A DNA stretch of 64,000 nucleotides from Atopomonas hussainii (GCF_900109735.1 NZ_FOAS01000002.1:1-64000); one strand, 5' to 3'. Positions 27,431 to 38,448 are shown, numbered from the stretch's first letter. The notes: generated from the sequence alone by a model not told the origin. Program-made: numbers and translations.

Positions 27431-29160
27431 GGCTGCGCTCCTTGCAGACGTTCGATGGTGCTCTTCAAAACGGGGCTGTCGGGCTTGCCTTTAAGGGCGT
27501 CTTGCCAGACTTGCTGCGCTTCATCGCGCTTGCCTTGTTGCCAGAGCACTTCGCCAAGGTGCGCGGCGACTTCGTGGTCGGGGAATTGCTCATACGCTTG
27601 GCGCAGTAAGCGTGCGGCTTCATCCAGATTGCCAAGGCGGTAATTCACCCAGCCAAGGCTGTCGATGATCGCCGGGTCGTTGCCGTTCAGTTCGTAGGCT
27701 GCTTGGATTAGCTCCAGCGCTTCTTGGTAGCGCGTGGTGCGGTCGGCCAAGGTGTAGCCCAGTGCGTTGAGCGCCATGGCATTGTTCGGTTCGCGGTCGA
27801 TGATAAAGCGCAGATCTTGCTCAAGACCGGCAAGGTCGCCGCGTTTTTCCGCCAGCATGGCGCGGGTGTAAATCAGGTCGAGGTTGTCGGGGTTTTCCAG
27901 CAGGGCCTTGGCCAAAATGCGCCAGGCACGCTTGATTTGCTGGTGCTCGGCCAAGCCTTCGGCCTCAATCAAGTACAGCTGAATGGCGTAGTCGGGCTGT
28001 TCTTGACGGGCGTGGGCGAGAATTTGCTGCGCTTCGGCAAAGCGTGCGGTGGCAAACAGTTGATTGGCCAGTTGCATTTGCGCAGGCAGGTATTCGTTGC
28101 CGGGGCGCACTTGGCTGAAGTGTTCGATGGCAAGGTTTGGCTGCTTTTGCTCCACGGCAATCAGGCCCAGATTGTAGTGGGCGGTATCCAGATGCTCACC
28201 ACGGTTGAGCAGTACGCTGAGTTGCTCGCGGGCGCTGTCGAGGTTGCCTTGCTGCATTTCCAACAGGCCCAGCGACAACAGCAGGTCATTATCGCCGGGG
28301 TACAAGTCAACCAAGCTGGCGAACTCGTCGCGGGCGAGGTCTTCTTTACCTTGCTCGATCAGTAGGCGCGCGTAGGTTAAACGCAAGCGCTTGTTGTTAG
28401 GCTTGGCTGCGACGGCGTCGGCCATCAGCTGGCGAGCGGCTTTGCTGCGTTTTTGCTCGTTCAGCAGCTGGGCGCGGAGGATGATCGCCGGGGTTTCCTG
28501 TTCGCTCGCCGATTGGCTTTCTAGCAGGGTTAACGCGTCGGCTTTTTGTCCGCTTTGCTGCAGCAGCAGGGCTTTGGCAAAGATCAGTTGGCTGTTGTTG
28601 GGGTGTTTTTCCAGTAGGCGCTCGAAGCTTTGCAGCAAGGCGTCGCGAGTGTCTTGGTCGGTTTCTGCGGCAGATAAGGCGAGAAAATCGAAATGGGTTT
28701 TGCCTTGTGCGTTGAGCACCACTTCCATGTGTTCCAGCGCTTCGTCTAAACGACCGGCACGGGCCAGTTGCACGGCAGCAGCACGTTGCGCGGCGATGTT
28801 GTCCGGCGCGCGCTTCACCCAAATCTCGGCGCTATCCAGCGCGGCTTGATGGGCGCCTAGGTAATCGGCGATGTGATAAGCGCGCTCGGCCACGCCAGCA
28901 TCTTGGGTCAGGTGGGCCTGTTGCACATAGTTGCCTAAGGCAATGTCGAAGCGATTGCGCTGCCCGGCCAGTTCGGCCACCAGCAGGCTATACAAGGTGT
29001 CGCGCTCGAAGTTGCGGTAGTGCTGGGGCTTGGCGTCGCTACTGGTGTTGTTGTTGGCTGTGTCGGTGAGCGGTGCCGTCACCGGCGCCTGTGGCGTGGT
29101 GAAGCTTTGGCAGCCAAACAGAGTGAGACTGGCGAACACTAACGCGAGAGGTTTAGTCAT
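27427..29160 (-). CDS. TPR-repeat lipoprotein
   Basis: A 577-residue protein starting MTKPLALVF at 29160. The N-terminal lipobox LFGC puts the acylated Cys near residue 17. The rest is helical with about a dozen tetratricopeptide repeats; clear ones are NEYLPAQMQLANQLFATARFAEAQQIL, ALNALGYTLADRTTRYQEALELIQ and IIDSLGWVNYRLGNLDEAARLLRQAY. It precedes lolB in Pseudomonas generally, as I recall, and overlaps it here. The role is unproven; a scaffold for envelope proteins is likely. Divergent from hemA. Confidence 0.88.
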   Translation of the reverse strand: MTKPLALVFASLTLFGCQSFTTPQAPVTAPLTDTANNNTSSDAKPQHYRNFERDTLYSLLVAELAGQRNRFDIALGNYVQQAHLTQDAGVAERAYHIADYLGAHQAALDSAEIWVKRAPDNIAAQRAAAVQLARAGRLDEALEHMEVVLNAQGKTHFDFLALSAAETDQDTRDALLQSFERLLEKHPNNSQLIFAKALLLQQSGQKADALTLLESQSASEQETPAIILRAQLLNEQKRSKAARQLMADAVAAKPNNKRLRLTYARLLIEQGKEDLARDEFASLVDLYPGDNDLLLSLGLLEMQQGNLDSAREQLSVLLNRGEHLDTAHYNLGLIAVEQKQPNLAIEHFSQVRPGNEYLPAQMQLANQLFATARFAEAQQILAHARQEQPDYAIQLYLIEAEGLAEHQQIKRAWRILAKALLENPDNLDLIYTRAMLAEKRGDLAGLEQDLRFIIDREPNNAMALNALGYTLADRTTRYQEALELIQAAYELNGNDPAIIDSLGWVNYRLGNLDEAARLLRQAYEQFPDHEVAAHLGEVLWQQGKRDEAQQVWQDALKGKPDSPVLKSTIERLQGAQP

Positions 29161-29280
29161 GATGCGGTGGGGCAGGCTGTCCTTAAGAATGCTTGAATGA
29201 TGACATATGCGCTGCATTCTTGCCTGCTGACATGTGTTTGATTGATAGCCGTCAAGCGCGGGTGGTTGTAGGGCGTGCGC

Positions 29281-29308
29281 TTAACGGGGAAAATACCCCG
29301 CTTATAAG
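29281..29308 (+). promoter_or_regulatory. Candidate hemA promoter with inverted repeat in the spacer
   Basis: TTAACG (29281-29286) and TATAAG (29303-29308) are a possible -35/-10 with a 16-base spacer. The spacer is nearly filled by the perfect inverted repeat CGGGG-AAAATA-CCCCG (29285-29300), which could bind a dimeric regulator. It lies just upstream of the hemA start, giving a leader of about 15 bases. Confidence 0.4.
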
Positions 29309-29331
29309 TAGGTTAGGTCTGTAGCGGCTGC

Positions 29332-30600
29332 ATGGCATTTCTCGCCCTTGGTATCAATCACAAAACAGCCTCGGTTTCGGTGCGCGAAAAAGTGGCGTTT
29401 GTGCCTGAGCGTATGGTTGAGGCGCAGCAGCGGTTTTGCAGCGAAACCGGCAGCCACGAGGTGGCGATTCTCTCCACCTGCAATCGCACCGAGCTGTACT
29501 TGGCTCACGAGCATGCTGACCCGCAGCCCTTGTTGCACTGGCTGGCGAATTATCACGGCGTGCCGCTCGGTGATTTAAGCGCCTGCGCCTATGCCCACCC
29601 GGCAGAGCACGCGGTGCAGCACATGATGCGCGTGGCTTGCGGGCTCGACTCTATGGTGCTTGGCGAGCCGCAGATTCTCGGTCAGATGAAATCGGCCTAT
29701 GCCGTGGCGCGCGAGGCCGGCACCGTTGGCCCTATGCTCGGGCGTCTGTTTCAGTCGACGTTTAATGCCGCCAAGCAAGTGCGCTCCAGCACGGCGATTG
29801 GCGAGAACCCGGTCTCGGTGGCGTTTGCCGCCGTTAGCCTGTCGCGGCAGATTTTCAGTGATTTACGCCATAGCCAAGCGCTGCTGATCGGCGCGGGCGA
29901 AACCATTACTTTGGTTGCTCGGCACCTGCACGAGCAGGGCATTAAGCGCATCGTGGTGGCCAACCGTACGCTAGAACGCGCGCGTGCTTTGGCCGAGCAG
30001 TTCGGCGCGCATGCCGTGCTGCTCTCAGAAATCCCGCAAGAGTTGGTCAATAGCGACATCGTGATCAGCTCGACCGCCAGCCAGTTGCCGATTTTGGGCA
30101 AAGGCATGGTGGAAAGTGCGCTGAAAAAGCGTAAGCACCGGCCGATTTTTATGGTGGATATCGCCGTGCCGCGCGATATCGAGCCGCAAGTTGGCGAGCT
30201 GGATGACGTGTACTTGTACAGCGTCGATGACCTGCAAGAGGTGATCAACGAAAACCTCAAGAGCCGCCAGCAGGCCGCGCAAGCCGCCGAAGAGCTGGTC
30301 GCGCAATGCGTTGCCGACTTTATGCAGCAAATGCGCGCGCTGTCGGCGGTGGATGTGGTGCGCAGCTACCGTGAGCGCGCCGAAAGCCTGCGTGATGAAG
30401 AGTTGGCCAAGGCCCTACGTGCGCTGCGTAATGGCTCGTCTGCCGAGCAGGCACTGCAACAATTAGCCCGCGGCCTGACCAATAAGTTGGTGCACTCGCC
30501 CAGCGTGCAGCTGAAAAAACTCTCCGCTGCGGGGCGCCAAGACGCCCTGACCCTAGCGCAAGAGTTACTCGCGCTGAACACTCCCGATTCCCTGACTTGA
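29332..30600 (+). CDS. hemA: Glutamyl-tRNA reductase
   Basis: First committed enzyme of C5-pathway tetrapyrrole synthesis, reducing Glu-tRNA to glutamate-1-semialdehyde with NADPH. It is 422 residues. Catalytic Cys50 lies in [19 protein letters not shown] is the substrate signature near residue 108-116, the NADPH fold has LLIGAGETI, and the C-terminal dimerisation helices follow. The N-terminus [13 protein letters not shown] is canonical; the ribosome-binding site is weak, which may limit expression. It starts the hemA-prfA-prmC-moeB-murI series. Confidence 0.97.
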   Translation: MAFLALGINHKTASVSVREKVAFVPERMVEAQQRFCSETGSHEVAILSTCNRTELYLAHEHADPQPLLHWLANYHGVPLGDLSACAYAHPAEHAVQHMMRVACGLDSMVLGEPQILGQMKSAYAVAREAGTVGPMLGRLFQSTFNAAKQVRSSTAIGENPVSVAFAAVSLSRQIFSDLRHSQALLIGAGETITLVARHLHEQGIKRIVVANRTLERARALAEQFGAHAVLLSEIPQELVNSDIVISSTASQLPILGKGMVESALKKRKHRPIFMVDIAVPRDIEPQVGELDDVYLYSVDDLQEVINENLKSRQQAAQAAEELVAQCVADFMQQMRALSAVDVVRSYRERAESLRDEELAKALRALRNGSSAEQALQQLARGLTNKLVHSPSVQLKKLSAAGRQDALTLAQELLALNTPDSLT

Positions 30601-30606
30601 GGTGCT

Positions 30607-31689
30607 ATGAAAGCCTCGCTGTTAACCAAGTTAGATACGCTGGCTGAGCGCTTTGAAGAGCTCGCCGCGCTGCTGGCCGATGCCGAAATCATCATGGATC
30701 AAACGCGCTTTCGCGCTTACTCCAAGGAGTACGCCGAGCTTGAGCCGGTGGTGAAAGCCTATGAAGCCTTCCGCGCCGCGCAGGCCGATTTGGCCGAGGC
30801 GCACGTGCTGAGCAAAGACAGCGACGCCGATTTGCGCGAGATGGCCGCGGAAGAAATCCAGCGCTGCGAGGCGCTGATTAGCGAGCTGGAAGTCGAGCTG
30901 CAAAAGATGCTCTTGCCGCGCGACCCTAACGATGGCCGCAATGCCTTCTTAGAAGTACGCGCCGGCACCGGCGGTGACGAGGCGGCCATTTTTGCCGGTG
31001 ACCTGTTTCGCATGTACTCGCGCTATGCCGAGCGCCAGGGCTGGCGGGTCGAGATTCTCTCCGAAAACCCCGGCGAGCACGGTGGTTATAAAGAAGTGAT
31101 CAGCCTAGTGAGTGGCGATGGCGTGTACGGCAAGCTCAAGTTTGAGTCTGGCGCGCACCGCGTGCAGCGTGTGCCGGCCACCGAGTCGCAGGGGCGCATT
31201 CATACCTCGGCGTGCACTGTGGCGGTGATGCCCGAGCTGGATGAAGCAGCTGCCGTGGAGATCAACCCGGCGGATTTGCGCGTCGACACCTACCGCGCTT
31301 CCGGTGCCGGTGGTCAGCACGTGAACAAAACCGAATCGGCGATTCGCATTACTCACCTGCCGTCTGGCTTGGTGGTGGAGTGCCAAGAAGAGCGCTCGCA
31401 GCACAAGAACCGCGCCAAGGCCATGTCGCTGCTGGCCTCGCGGCTGCAAAGCGCACAGCGCGAAGCGGCTGATCGTGAGCAATCGGAAACCCGCCGCTTG
31501 CTGGTCGGCTCGGGGGATCGCTCCGAGCGTATCCGCACCTATAACTACCCGCAGGGCCGCGTGACCGATCACCGTATCAACCTGACCCTGTACAGCTTGG
31601 ATGACATCGTTGCCGGCGGCGTAGACGCGGTGCTCGAGCCGCTGCTGCAAGAGTACCAAGCCGACCAGTTGGCTGCGTTGGGCGATTAA
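30607..31689 (+). CDS. prfA: Peptide chain release factor 1
   Basis: Reads UAA and UAG stop codons. At 360 residues it has the normal length. The codon-recognition motif P-A-T lies in [14 protein letters not shown] near residue 190, and the catalytic GGQ in [13 protein letters not shown] near 235. The GGQ glutamine is the target of PrmC, whose gene follows two bases later. It starts six bases after the hemA stop. Confidence 0.98.
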   Translation: MKASLLTKLDTLAERFEELAALLADAEIIMDQTRFRAYSKEYAELEPVVKAYEAFRAAQADLAEAHVLSKDSDADLREMAAEEIQRCEALISELEVELQKMLLPRDPNDGRNAFLEVRAGTGGDEAAIFAGDLFRMYSRYAERQGWRVEILSENPGEHGGYKEVISLVSGDGVYGKLKFESGAHRVQRVPATESQGRIHTSACTVAVMPELDEAAAVEINPADLRVDTYRASGAGGQHVNKTESAIRITHLPSGLVVECQEERSQHKNRAKAMSLLASRLQSAQREAADREQSETRRLLVGSGDRSERIRTYNYPQGRVTDHRINLTLYSLDDIVAGGVDAVLEPLLQEYQADQLAALGD

Positions 31690-31691
31690 GC

Positions 31692-32531
31692 GTGGCGAGC
31701 ATTGCCGAGGCATTAGCGCAGGCTCACTTGCCGAACTCGGACAGCGCCGCGTTGGATGCCGAGTTATTGCTGGCCCATGTGCTGCAGAAGAACCGCACTT
31801 ACCTCCGCACGTGGCCAGAGCGTGAGTTATCGACTGAACAGGCAGCGGCGTTTCAGGCGCTGTTAGCGCGCCGCCAACAGGGCGAGCCGGTGGCCTATTT
31901 GCTCGGCAGCCAAGGCTTTTGGAGCTTGGACTTAGCCGTAGCGCCGCATACCTTGATTCCCCGCCCCGATACCGAAAGCTTGGTGGAAGCCGCGCTGGCG
32001 CTTAACTTGCCCGCGCTGGCCCGTGTGCTCGACTTAGGCACCGGCACCGGCGCGATTGCCTTGGCGCTGGCCAAAGAGCAGCGCGGCTGGCAGGTGTTGG
32101 GTGTCGACCGTATCGCCGAGGCCGTGGCGCTGGCGCAGGCTAACGCGCAGCGCAATCAGGTCAGTAATGCGCAGTTTGCGTTGAGTAATTGGTTTGCCGA
32201 CTTAGCGCCGCAGCGGTTTGCGCTGATCGTCAGTAACCCACCGTATATCGCCGAGGCCGATCCGCACCTTGAGCAAGGCGATGTGCGCTTTGAGCCGCGC
32301 TCGGCGCTCACCGCCGGCCACGATGGCTTGGCCGATATCCGCCAGATTATTGCCCAAGCGCCATCGTGGTTAAGCGCTGGCGGTTGGTTGTTATTCGAAC
32401 ACGGCTACGATCAAGCCGCCGCCGTGGCTGCACTGCTGGTCGAGCAAGGCTTTGTGCAGATTACTCAGCGGGAAGATTTAGCCGGGCACATCCGCGTGAC
32501 GGGAGGGCAGTGGCCGCATGCAACTGAATGA
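31692..32531 (+). CDS. prmC: Release-factor glutamine N5-methyltransferase PrmC
   Basis: Methylates the GGQ glutamine of release factors. It is 279 residues with an N-terminal helical substrate domain, the SAM motif LDLGTGTGAIALAL near residue 113-126 and the catalytic NPPY in VSNPPYIAEAD near 184. The start is GTG at 31692, two bases after prfA. The stop overlaps the moeB start by 14 bases, so translation is probably coupled. Confidence 0.96.
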   Translation: MASIAEALAQAHLPNSDSAALDAELLLAHVLQKNRTYLRTWPERELSTEQAAAFQALLARRQQGEPVAYLLGSQGFWSLDLAVAPHTLIPRPDTESLVEAALALNLPALARVLDLGTGTGAIALALAKEQRGWQVLGVDRIAEAVALAQANAQRNQVSNAQFALSNWFADLAPQRFALIVSNPPYIAEADPHLEQGDVRFEPRSALTAGHDGLADIRQIIAQAPSWLSAGGWLLFEHGYDQAAAVAALLVEQGFVQITQREDLAGHIRVTGGQWPHATE

Positions 32532-33276
32532 CGAAGACCTGCTGCGCTACAGCCGGCAGATCCTGTTAAAGCAAGTGGATATCGAAGGTCAGCAGCGCTT
32601 GGCCGCTGGCCGCGTGTTGCTGATTGGCTTGGGCGGGCTTGGCTCGCCAGTGGCGTTGTACTTGGCCGCTGCCGGGGTCGGTGAGCTGCATTTGGCCGAT
32701 TTCGATCGGGTCGATTTAACCAACCTGCAACGCCAAGTGATTCACGATGGCGACTCGCTCGGCCAGTCGAAGGTGATTTCTGCCAGCAGCCGCATTGCCG
32801 CGCTGAATCCGCAAGTGCGCTGCGTGTTGCATGAGCGCGGTTTGGATGCCGACAGCCTAAGCGCTGCCGTGGCGGCGGTGGATGTGGTGGTCGATTGCAC
32901 CGATAACTTCACCACCCGCGAAGCGATCAATGCCGCGTGTGTGGCGGCGAAAAAACCATTGGTTAGCGGCGCGGCGATTCGTTTGGAAGGCCAGCTCAGC
33001 GTGTTCGACCCGCGTGAGGCAAGCAGCCCCTGCTACCACTGCCTGTACGGGCATGGCAGCGAAGAGCAACTGACCTGCTCCGAAGCGGGCGTGCTTGGCC
33101 CGGTGGTCGGCACTATCGGTTGCCTGCAAGCGCTGGAAGTGTTGAAACTGTTAGCCGGTTTCGGTCAGCCCTTGGTAGGTCGTTTGATGTTATTTGATGC
33201 ACTAAACAGCCAGTTCCGCGAGCTAAAAGTGCGTCGCGACCCGGCCTGCGCGGTGTGTGGCGGTGATGGTCACTAA
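32518..33276 (+). CDS. moeB: MoeB/ThiF-family adenylyltransferase
   Basis: An E1-like enzyme of 252 residues that adenylates the C-terminal Gly-Gly of a small sulfur-carrier protein, most likely MoaD of molybdopterin synthase. Features are RYSRQILL near residue 11, the nucleotide motif [21 protein letters not shown] near 37-57, the NLQRQ arginine, VDCTDNF, and the zinc-binding pairs CYHC and CAVC near residues 172 and 244. ThiF function cannot be excluded from sequence alone. The end overlaps murI by 11 bases. Confidence 0.9.
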   Translation: MQLNDEDLLRYSRQILLKQVDIEGQQRLAAGRVLLIGLGGLGSPVALYLAAAGVGELHLADFDRVDLTNLQRQVIHDGDSLGQSKVISASSRIAALNPQVRCVLHERGLDADSLSAAVAAVDVVVDCTDNFTTREAINAACVAAKKPLVSGAAIRLEGQLSVFDPREASSPCYHCLYGHGSEEQLTCSEAGVLGPVVGTIGCLQALEVLKLLAGFGQPLVGRLMLFDALNSQFRELKVRRDPACAVCGGDGH

Positions 33277-34066
33277 CGCGCCGATTGGCGTGTTCGACTC
33301 CGGCGTCGGCGGTTTGTCGGTGCTGGGCGAAATTCGTCAGCAGTTGCCACACGAGTCGTTGTTGTACGTTGCCGATTCGGGCTTTGTGCCTTACGGCGAG
33401 CGCACGCCGGAGTTTATCCGCGAGCGCTGCGCACTGATCAGCCAGTTTTTGTTAGCGCAAGGCGCCAAAGCGCTGGTGGTGGCTTGTAATACCGCCACAG
33501 CCGCTGCCGTGGCGGCGCTGCGCGAAACCTATCCGCAGGTGCCGATTGTTGGCATGGAGCCCGCGGTTAAGCCCGCCGCGCAGGCTACGCGCAGCGGTAA
33601 AGTGGGTGTGTTAGCGACCACCGGCACGTTAAAAAGCGCCAAGTTCGCCGCCTTGCTCGACCGTTTTGCGCAAAACGTTGAGGTGCATACCCAGCCTTGC
33701 CCAGGCTTAGTGGAGCAAATCGAAGCGGGTGAGCTGGACAGCCCGCGCACCGCTGAACTGCTCACCGCCTTTACCACGCCCTTGCTGGCGGCCGGTTGTG
33801 ACACGCTGATTCTGGGCTGCACCCATTACCCCTTCGTGCGGCCTTTGCTCACGCGGTTATTGCCCGCTGAGATCAGCCTGATCGATACCGGCGCTGCCGT
33901 GGCGCGGCAGTTACAGCGTCAGCTCAGTCAGCATGGTTTGTTGGCCGCCGCCGAGCCGCTGCCTGCGGCAACCCGCTTTTGGACCAGCGGCGAACTCGCG
34001 CCACTGCAGCGCGCCTTGCCGCTGTTGTGGGGCGAGGCGGGCGAAGTGGCCAAACTGCCGGTCTAA
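33266..34066 (+). CDS. murI: Glutamate racemase
   Basis: Makes D-glutamate for peptidoglycan. It is 266 residues with the two catalytic cysteines visible in [12 protein letters not shown] (near residue 72) and [11 protein letters not shown] (near 184), plus the N-terminal [13 protein letters not shown]. The ATG at 33266 was chosen over upstream in-frame GTG codons at 33257 and 33263, as it gives the family start; no start has a strong ribosome-binding site, consistent with coupling to moeB. Confidence 0.96.
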   Translation: MVTNAPIGVFDSGVGGLSVLGEIRQQLPHESLLYVADSGFVPYGERTPEFIRERCALISQFLLAQGAKALVVACNTATAAAVAALRETYPQVPIVGMEPAVKPAAQATRSGKVGVLATTGTLKSAKFAALLDRFAQNVEVHTQPCPGLVEQIEAGELDSPRTAELLTAFTTPLLAAGCDTLILGCTHYPFVRPLLTRLLPAEISLIDTGAAVARQLQRQLSQHGLLAAAEPLPAATRFWTSGELAPLQRALPLLWGEAGEVAKLPV

Positions 34067-34153
34067 ACCACGTAAGACCAAGCTTGCCTGCGCCATGTAC
34101 GGCGATCGGGGCTATAGTTGTAGAGCAAGGTTTTGACTGACAAGGAGTGGGTT

Positions 34154-34669
34154 ATGGCCAACCAATCAACACTCTCGTTACTGCTGGTTGCTGCCTTAGC
34201 GGCAGGCAGTGCTCAAGCAGCGGATATTTCTGTCGAGGCCGGCAGCAGCAGTGAATCGACCACCACCTTGCGCGCGGGTGCGCAGTGGGCTTTCGACAGC
34301 CAGTGGTATGCCACTGAAACGGGGCATTTAAGCGGCTATTGGGATTTGGGTTACACCTATTGGGATGGCGATGACGCCAGCAGCAACCACAGCGTGTCGT
34401 TTAGCCCGGTGCTGGTGTATGAGTTTGCCGGTGAGTCGGTCAAGCCGTACCTTGAGTTCGGCATCGGCGCGGCTGTGTTTAGCTCTACCGAGCTGGAAGA
34501 TCAGCGTTTGGGTTCAGCCTTTCAGTTTGAAGATCGCTTAGGTGTCGGCCTGCGCTTTGGCGATCAGCATGACCTTGGTTTGCGCGTGTATCACTACTCT
34601 AATGCGGGCATTAAAGACCCCAACGACGGGGTAGAGAATGTCACCCTGCGCTATCGCTTGAGTTTTTAA
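34154..34669 (+). CDS. pagL: Lipid A 3-O-deacylase PagL
   Basis: A 171-residue outer-membrane beta-barrel enzyme that removes the 3-position acyl chain of lipid A, lowering endotoxin signalling. The ATG at 34154 follows AAGGAG, and a signal peptide ends near AGSAQA (residue 22). The catalytic triad is in HYSNAGIKDPNDGVE: His147, Ser149 and Glu161. Their spacing (+2, +14) is the same as His126, Ser128 and Glu140 in P. aeruginosa PagL. The chain ends in the aromatic YRLSF. Position after murI is as in P. aeruginosa as I recall. Confidence 0.95.
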   Translation: MANQSTLSLLLVAALAAGSAQAADISVEAGSSSESTTTLRAGAQWAFDSQWYATETGHLSGYWDLGYTYWDGDDASSNHSVSFSPVLVYEFAGESVKPYLEFGIGAAVFSSTELEDQRLGSAFQFEDRLGVGLRFGDQHDLGLRVYHYSNAGIKDPNDGVENVTLRYRLSF

Positions 34670-34697
34670 GCCTGTTCCGCAACGGGCTTGAGCCAAT

Positions 34698-34727
34698 AAA
34701 AAACCGCCGATGATTCGGCGGTTTTTT
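34698..34727. terminator. Bidirectional terminator between pagL and livF
   Basis: AAAAAACCGCCGA (34698-34710), TGAT, TCGGCGGTTTTTT (34715-34727) is a perfect 13-bp symmetric hairpin with A and T tracts on both sides, placed between convergent transcripts. Confidence 0.92.
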
Positions 34728-34799
34728 ATGGCTGGCAGGCAGTGGATTTAATCAGCGAGCAGCTCACATACAGCGTTGAACTGCGCAGCCATTAAATCC

Positions 34800-35504
34800 T
34801 TAGCCGCCCAGATAGGCCTTACGCACATCCTCATTCACCAGCAGCGCTGCGCCGGTGTCTTCCATAACGATGCGGCCGTTTTCCAGCACGTAGCCACGGT
34901 CAGCCAGCTTCAGCGCTTGGTTGGCGTTTTGCTCGACCAAGAAGATGGTCATGCCTTCGCTGCGCAGTTTTTCGATGGTGTCGAAAATCTGCTGGATGAT
35001 GATCGGCGCCAAGCCCAGCGACGGCTCGTCGAGCAGCAGCAGTTTGGGTTTGCTCATCAAGGCGCGGGCAATGGCGAGCATTTGTTGTTCGCCGCCAGAC
35101 ATAGTGCCGCCGCGCTGGTCGTAACGCTCTTTCAAGCGCGGGAACAGCTCCAGCACGTGCTCAAGGGTGGTGTCGAAGTCGCTCTTGGCGGTAAAGAACC
35201 CGCCCATGGCGAGGTTCTCTTCCACGGTTAAGCGGGCAAAGATGCGTCGGCCTTCCGGCACCACGGCGATGTCTTTGCGCATGATCTCGGCGGTGGACAG
35301 CTGCGTGATGTCTTCGCCGTTGTAGCGAATCTGTCCGCTGGCGGCGCGCGGGTCGCCACACAGGGTCATCAGCAGGGTCGATTTGCCTGCGCCGTTGGCG
35401 CCGATCAGGGTGACGATTTCGCCGCGATCGACTTTAACGCTGACATCGTGCAGCGCCTGCACTTTGCCGTAGAAGGTCGAAACCTTATCGAATTCCAGCA
35501 GCAT
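34800..35504 (-). CDS. livF: Branched-chain amino-acid ABC transporter ATPase LivF
   Basis: A 234-residue ABC ATPase (BraG in Pseudomonas naming). Walker A is GANGAGKST near residue 34, the signature TMSGGEQQMLAIARALM near 134 and Walker B LLLLDEPSLGLAP near 153, followed by VEQNANQAL. Its lack of the N-terminal extension separates it from LivG. It starts three bases after livG ends and is the last gene of the operon. Confidence 0.95.
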   Translation of the reverse strand: MLLEFDKVSTFYGKVQALHDVSVKVDRGEIVTLIGANGAGKSTLLMTLCGDPRAASGQIRYNGEDITQLSTAEIMRKDIAVVPEGRRIFARLTVEENLAMGGFFTAKSDFDTTLEHVLELFPRLKERYDQRGGTMSGGEQQMLAIARALMSKPKLLLLDEPSLGLAPIIIQQIFDTIEKLRSEGMTIFLVEQNANQALKLADRGYVLENGRIVMEDTGAALLVNEDVRKAYLGG

Positions 35505-35507
35505 GCC

Positions 35508-36275
35508 TTACTCCTCACCCAGATAGGCTTTGATCACCGCCGGGTTCTGACGAACTTCGTCCGGCGTGCCATCGGCCAGCGGTGTGCCTTGGTTGATCAC
35601 GTAGATGTAGTCAGAAATGCTCATCACCAACTTCATGTCGTGCTCAATCAGCATCACAGTGACATCGTGCTCGTCACGCAGCAGGGCGATCAGGGCTTTG
35701 AGGTCTTCGGTTTCTTTCGGGTTTAGGCCAGCGGCGGGTTCGTCGAGCATCAGGATGCGCGGGCGCGTCATCATGCAACGGGCGATTTCCAAGCGGCGCT
35801 GTTGGCCATAGGCCAAGGTGCCGGCGGGGCGGTTGGCAACATCCACCAGATCCACTTCTTCCAGCCAGTGGGCAGCGTATTCCATGGCGGCTTTTTCGCT
35901 GCGACGGAAGCTCGGGGTCTTCAACAGACCGCCCAAGAAGCTGGTGTTGAGGTGACGGTGCTGGGCTACCAAGAGGTTTTCCACCGCGGTCATCTCTTTA
36001 AACAGACGCACGTTTTGGAAAGTACGCACCACGCCTTTGCGGGCAATCTCGTGGCCGGCCAGTTGGTGTACCGGCTCGTCGTCAAGCAGGATCACGCCGC
36101 TGGTGGGCTGGTAGAAGCCGGTCAGGCAGTTAAATACGGTGGTTTTACCGGCGCCGTTGGGGCCAATAATCGACACCACTTGCTTGGGCTGCACGCTCAA
36201 CGCGACATTGTTGACGGCCAGCAGACCGCCAAAGCGCATGGTCAGCCCGCTGACTTCTAGAATCGGGCGGCTCAT
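35508..36275 (-). CDS. livG: Branched-chain amino-acid ABC transporter ATPase LivG
   Basis: A 255-residue ABC ATPase (BraF). Walker A is GPNGAGKTT near residue 38, the signature [16 protein letters not shown] near 155 and Walker [16 protein letters not shown] near 175, with switch His in [10 protein letters not shown]. The ATG at 36275 overlaps the livM stop in ATGA, so the longer upstream frame is not used. Acts with LivF on the LivH/LivM pore. Confidence 0.95.
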   Translation of the reverse strand: MSRPILEVSGLTMRFGGLLAVNNVALSVQPKQVVSIIGPNGAGKTTVFNCLTGFYQPTSGVILLDDEPVHQLAGHEIARKGVVRTFQNVRLFKEMTAVENLLVAQHRHLNTSFLGGLLKTPSFRRSEKAAMEYAAHWLEEVDLVDVANRPAGTLAYGQQRRLEIARCMMTRPRILMLDEPAAGLNPKETEDLKALIALLRDEHDVTVMLIEHDMKLVMSISDYIYVINQGTPLADGTPDEVRQNPAVIKAYLGEE

Positions 36276-37525
36276 GGTTTTAGCTCCAAGTGGGGGCGCT
36301 GCATGGGCAACAAGCCCTGCGGACGCCAAATCATCATCAGCACCATCAGGGCGCCAAACATCAGCATGCGGTATTCGTTAAATTCGCGTGCCACTTCTGG
36401 CAGCAGGGTGAGCACCGCTGCGGCGAGAATCACTCCCAGCTGCGAGCCCATGCCGCCGAGCACCACGATGGCGAGAATGATTGCCGACTCGATAAAGGTG
36501 AACGACTCAGGGGTCACCAAGCCTTGGCGAGCAGCAAAGAAGCAACCAGCGAAACCGGCAAAGCTGGCGCCTAAGGTAAAGGCCGAGAGCTTGATGGTGG
36601 TGGGGTTCATGCCCAGCGCACGGCAGGCGATTTCGTCTTCGCGCAGCGCTTCCCACGCGCGGCCAATCGGCATGCGCAGCAGGCGGTTGATCACGAACAG
36701 GGTAATCAGCACCAGCAGCAAGGCGATCAGGTAGAGGAAGATCACCTTGTTCACCGAGTTGTAAGCAATGCCGAAATACTCGTGGAAGGTCTGCATGCCT
36801 TCGGCGGCGCGGCGGTCGAAGCTCAGGCCAAACAGGGTCGGCTTGTCGATGCCGCTGATGCCGTTAGGGCCGCCGGTGTATTCGGTGAGGTTACGCAGCA
36901 GAATGCGGATGATTTCACCAAAACCGAGCGTCACGATGGCTAAGTAGTCACCGCGCAAACGCAGCACCGGGAAGCCCAGCAGGTAGCCAAAGATGGCCGC
37001 CATGATGCCGGCAATCGGCAGCGCGGTCCAAAAGCCGAAGCCTGCGTATTCGCTGAGCATGGCGTAGGTGTAGGCACCCACGGCGTAGAAGCCCACGTAG
37101 CCTAAGTCCAACAGGCCGGCCAAGCCGACCACGATGTTCAGACCGAGACCGAGCATCACGTAGATCAGTACTAGGGTGGCCAAGTCGACCGCGCCACGGC
37201 TGGCAAAGAACGGCCAGATCAAGCCGATCACGATCAGCGCGACTAAGCCCCAACGCTGGGTGGATGGCAGGGTCAGGAAGTTGCTGACGCCCTCCGGCAC
37301 AAGCGGGCCTTGGCGCTGCGGGATCAGACCGGCAATGCCGTCACGCAGCAGCTGCCAAACAAAGATACCGATGGCGCAGGCAACGATAGACCACTGCACT
37401 TTAGCGCTGGCGCCGGTGACCACGAGGGTGATGCCGTCGAGGGTTAAGCGCAGGTTGAGCACTGGCACGGCCAGCGCAAATACCAGCAAGGCGCTGAAGA
37501 AGGCGAACTTGAAATTCTTGGCCAT
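36272..37525 (-). CDS. livM: Branched-chain amino-acid ABC permease LivM
   Basis: A 417-residue inner-membrane permease (BraE) with about ten membrane segments. The first third has an extra membrane domain (residues 1-110) typical of gammaproteobacterial LivM. The conserved [25 protein letters not shown] and the coupling loop region [22 protein letters not shown] are visible. It overlaps livG by four bases and livH by one. Confidence 0.95.
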   Translation of the reverse strand: MAKNFKFAFFSALLVFALAVPVLNLRLTLDGITLVVTGASAKVQWSIVACAIGIFVWQLLRDGIAGLIPQRQGPLVPEGVSNFLTLPSTQRWGLVALIVIGLIWPFFASRGAVDLATLVLIYVMLGLGLNIVVGLAGLLDLGYVGFYAVGAYTYAMLSEYAGFGFWTALPIAGIMAAIFGYLLGFPVLRLRGDYLAIVTLGFGEIIRILLRNLTEYTGGPNGISGIDKPTLFGLSFDRRAAEGMQTFHEYFGIAYNSVNKVIFLYLIALLLVLITLFVINRLLRMPIGRAWEALREDEIACRALGMNPTTIKLSAFTLGASFAGFAGCFFAARQGLVTPESFTFIESAIILAIVVLGGMGSQLGVILAAAVLTLLPEVAREFNEYRMLMFGALMVLMMIWRPQGLLPMQRPHLELKP

Positions 37526-38448
37526 CAGACTTTCTCCACTTCCGGACGGCCGAGAATGCCGGTGGGACGGAACAACAGCACCAGAACCAGCAGGCTGAAG
37601 GCCACCACGTCTTTGTACTGATCGCCAAACAAGTCGGCGCCGAAGGCTTCGGCAACGCCTAGCAGTAGGCCACCGAGCATAGCGCCGGGAATGCTGCCGA
37701 TGCCGCCCAATACCGCAGCGGTAAAGGCTTTAATGCCGGCCAAGAAGCCCAAGTGCGGGTTGACCACGCCGTATTGAATGCCCAACAGCACGGCGGCTAC
37801 CGCTGCCAGCACAGCGCCGATGACAAAGGTCAGGGCGATGATGCCGTTGGTGTTGATGCCCAGCAGGTTGGCCATCTTCAAGTCTTCCGCGCAGGCGCGG
37901 CAGGCGCGGCCAAGGCGCGAGCGAGAGATAAACGCGGTCAGGCCGGCCATGCAGATAAAGGTCACGACAAAGATCATGATCTGCATGTAGGAGATCACCA
38001 CGCCGGTGGCCTCGTCAGCACCAATCACCACATTGCCGGTGATCAGGCTGGGGATGGCCATGTTCTTCGAGCCTTGCGCGAGGAGTACCTCGTTCTGCAA
38101 GAAGATCGACATGCCGATCGCTGAAATCAGGGGGATCAAACGGTTGCTGCCGCGCAGCGGCCGGTAAGCAACCCGCTCGATGCTGTAGCCGTAGGCGCTG
38201 GTGACGATAATCGCCGCGGCAAAGGCGCAGGTGACCAGTAAGGGCACGCTGTCTAAGCCGAACATGGTCATGCCAGCGATGACGATAAAGGCTACGTAGG
38301 AACCGATCATGTACACCTCGCCGTGGGCGAAGTTAATCATGCCGATAATGCCGTACACCATGGTGTAACCAATGGCGATCAGCGCGTAGGTGCTGCCAAT
38401 GGTCAAACCATTAATCAGCTGCTGTAAGTAGTGATAGTGCTCAAGCAT
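37525..38448 (-). CDS. livH: Branched-chain amino-acid ABC permease LivH
   Basis: A 307-residue inner-membrane permease (BraD). It starts [33 protein letters not shown] at 38448, an ATG that gives the canonical N-terminus; the 40-codon extension upstream reads through non-conserved leader DNA. The coupling region is [20 protein letters not shown]. It pairs with LivM. It is separated from livK by about 210 bases holding a terminator-like hairpin. Confidence 0.95.
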   Translation of the reverse strand: MLEHYHYLQQLINGLTIGSTYALIAIGYTMVYGIIGMINFAHGEVYMIGSYVAFIVIAGMTMFGLDSVPLLVTCAFAAAIIVTSAYGYSIERVAYRPLRGSNRLIPLISAIGMSIFLQNEVLLAQGSKNMAIPSLITGNVVIGADEATGVVISYMQIMIFVVTFICMAGLTAFISRSRLGRACRACAEDLKMANLLGINTNGIIALTFVIGAVLAAVAAVLLGIQYGVVNPHLGFLAGIKAFTAAVLGGIGSIPGAMLGGLLLGVAEAFGADLFGDQYKDVVAFSLLVLVLLFRPTGILGRPEVEKV

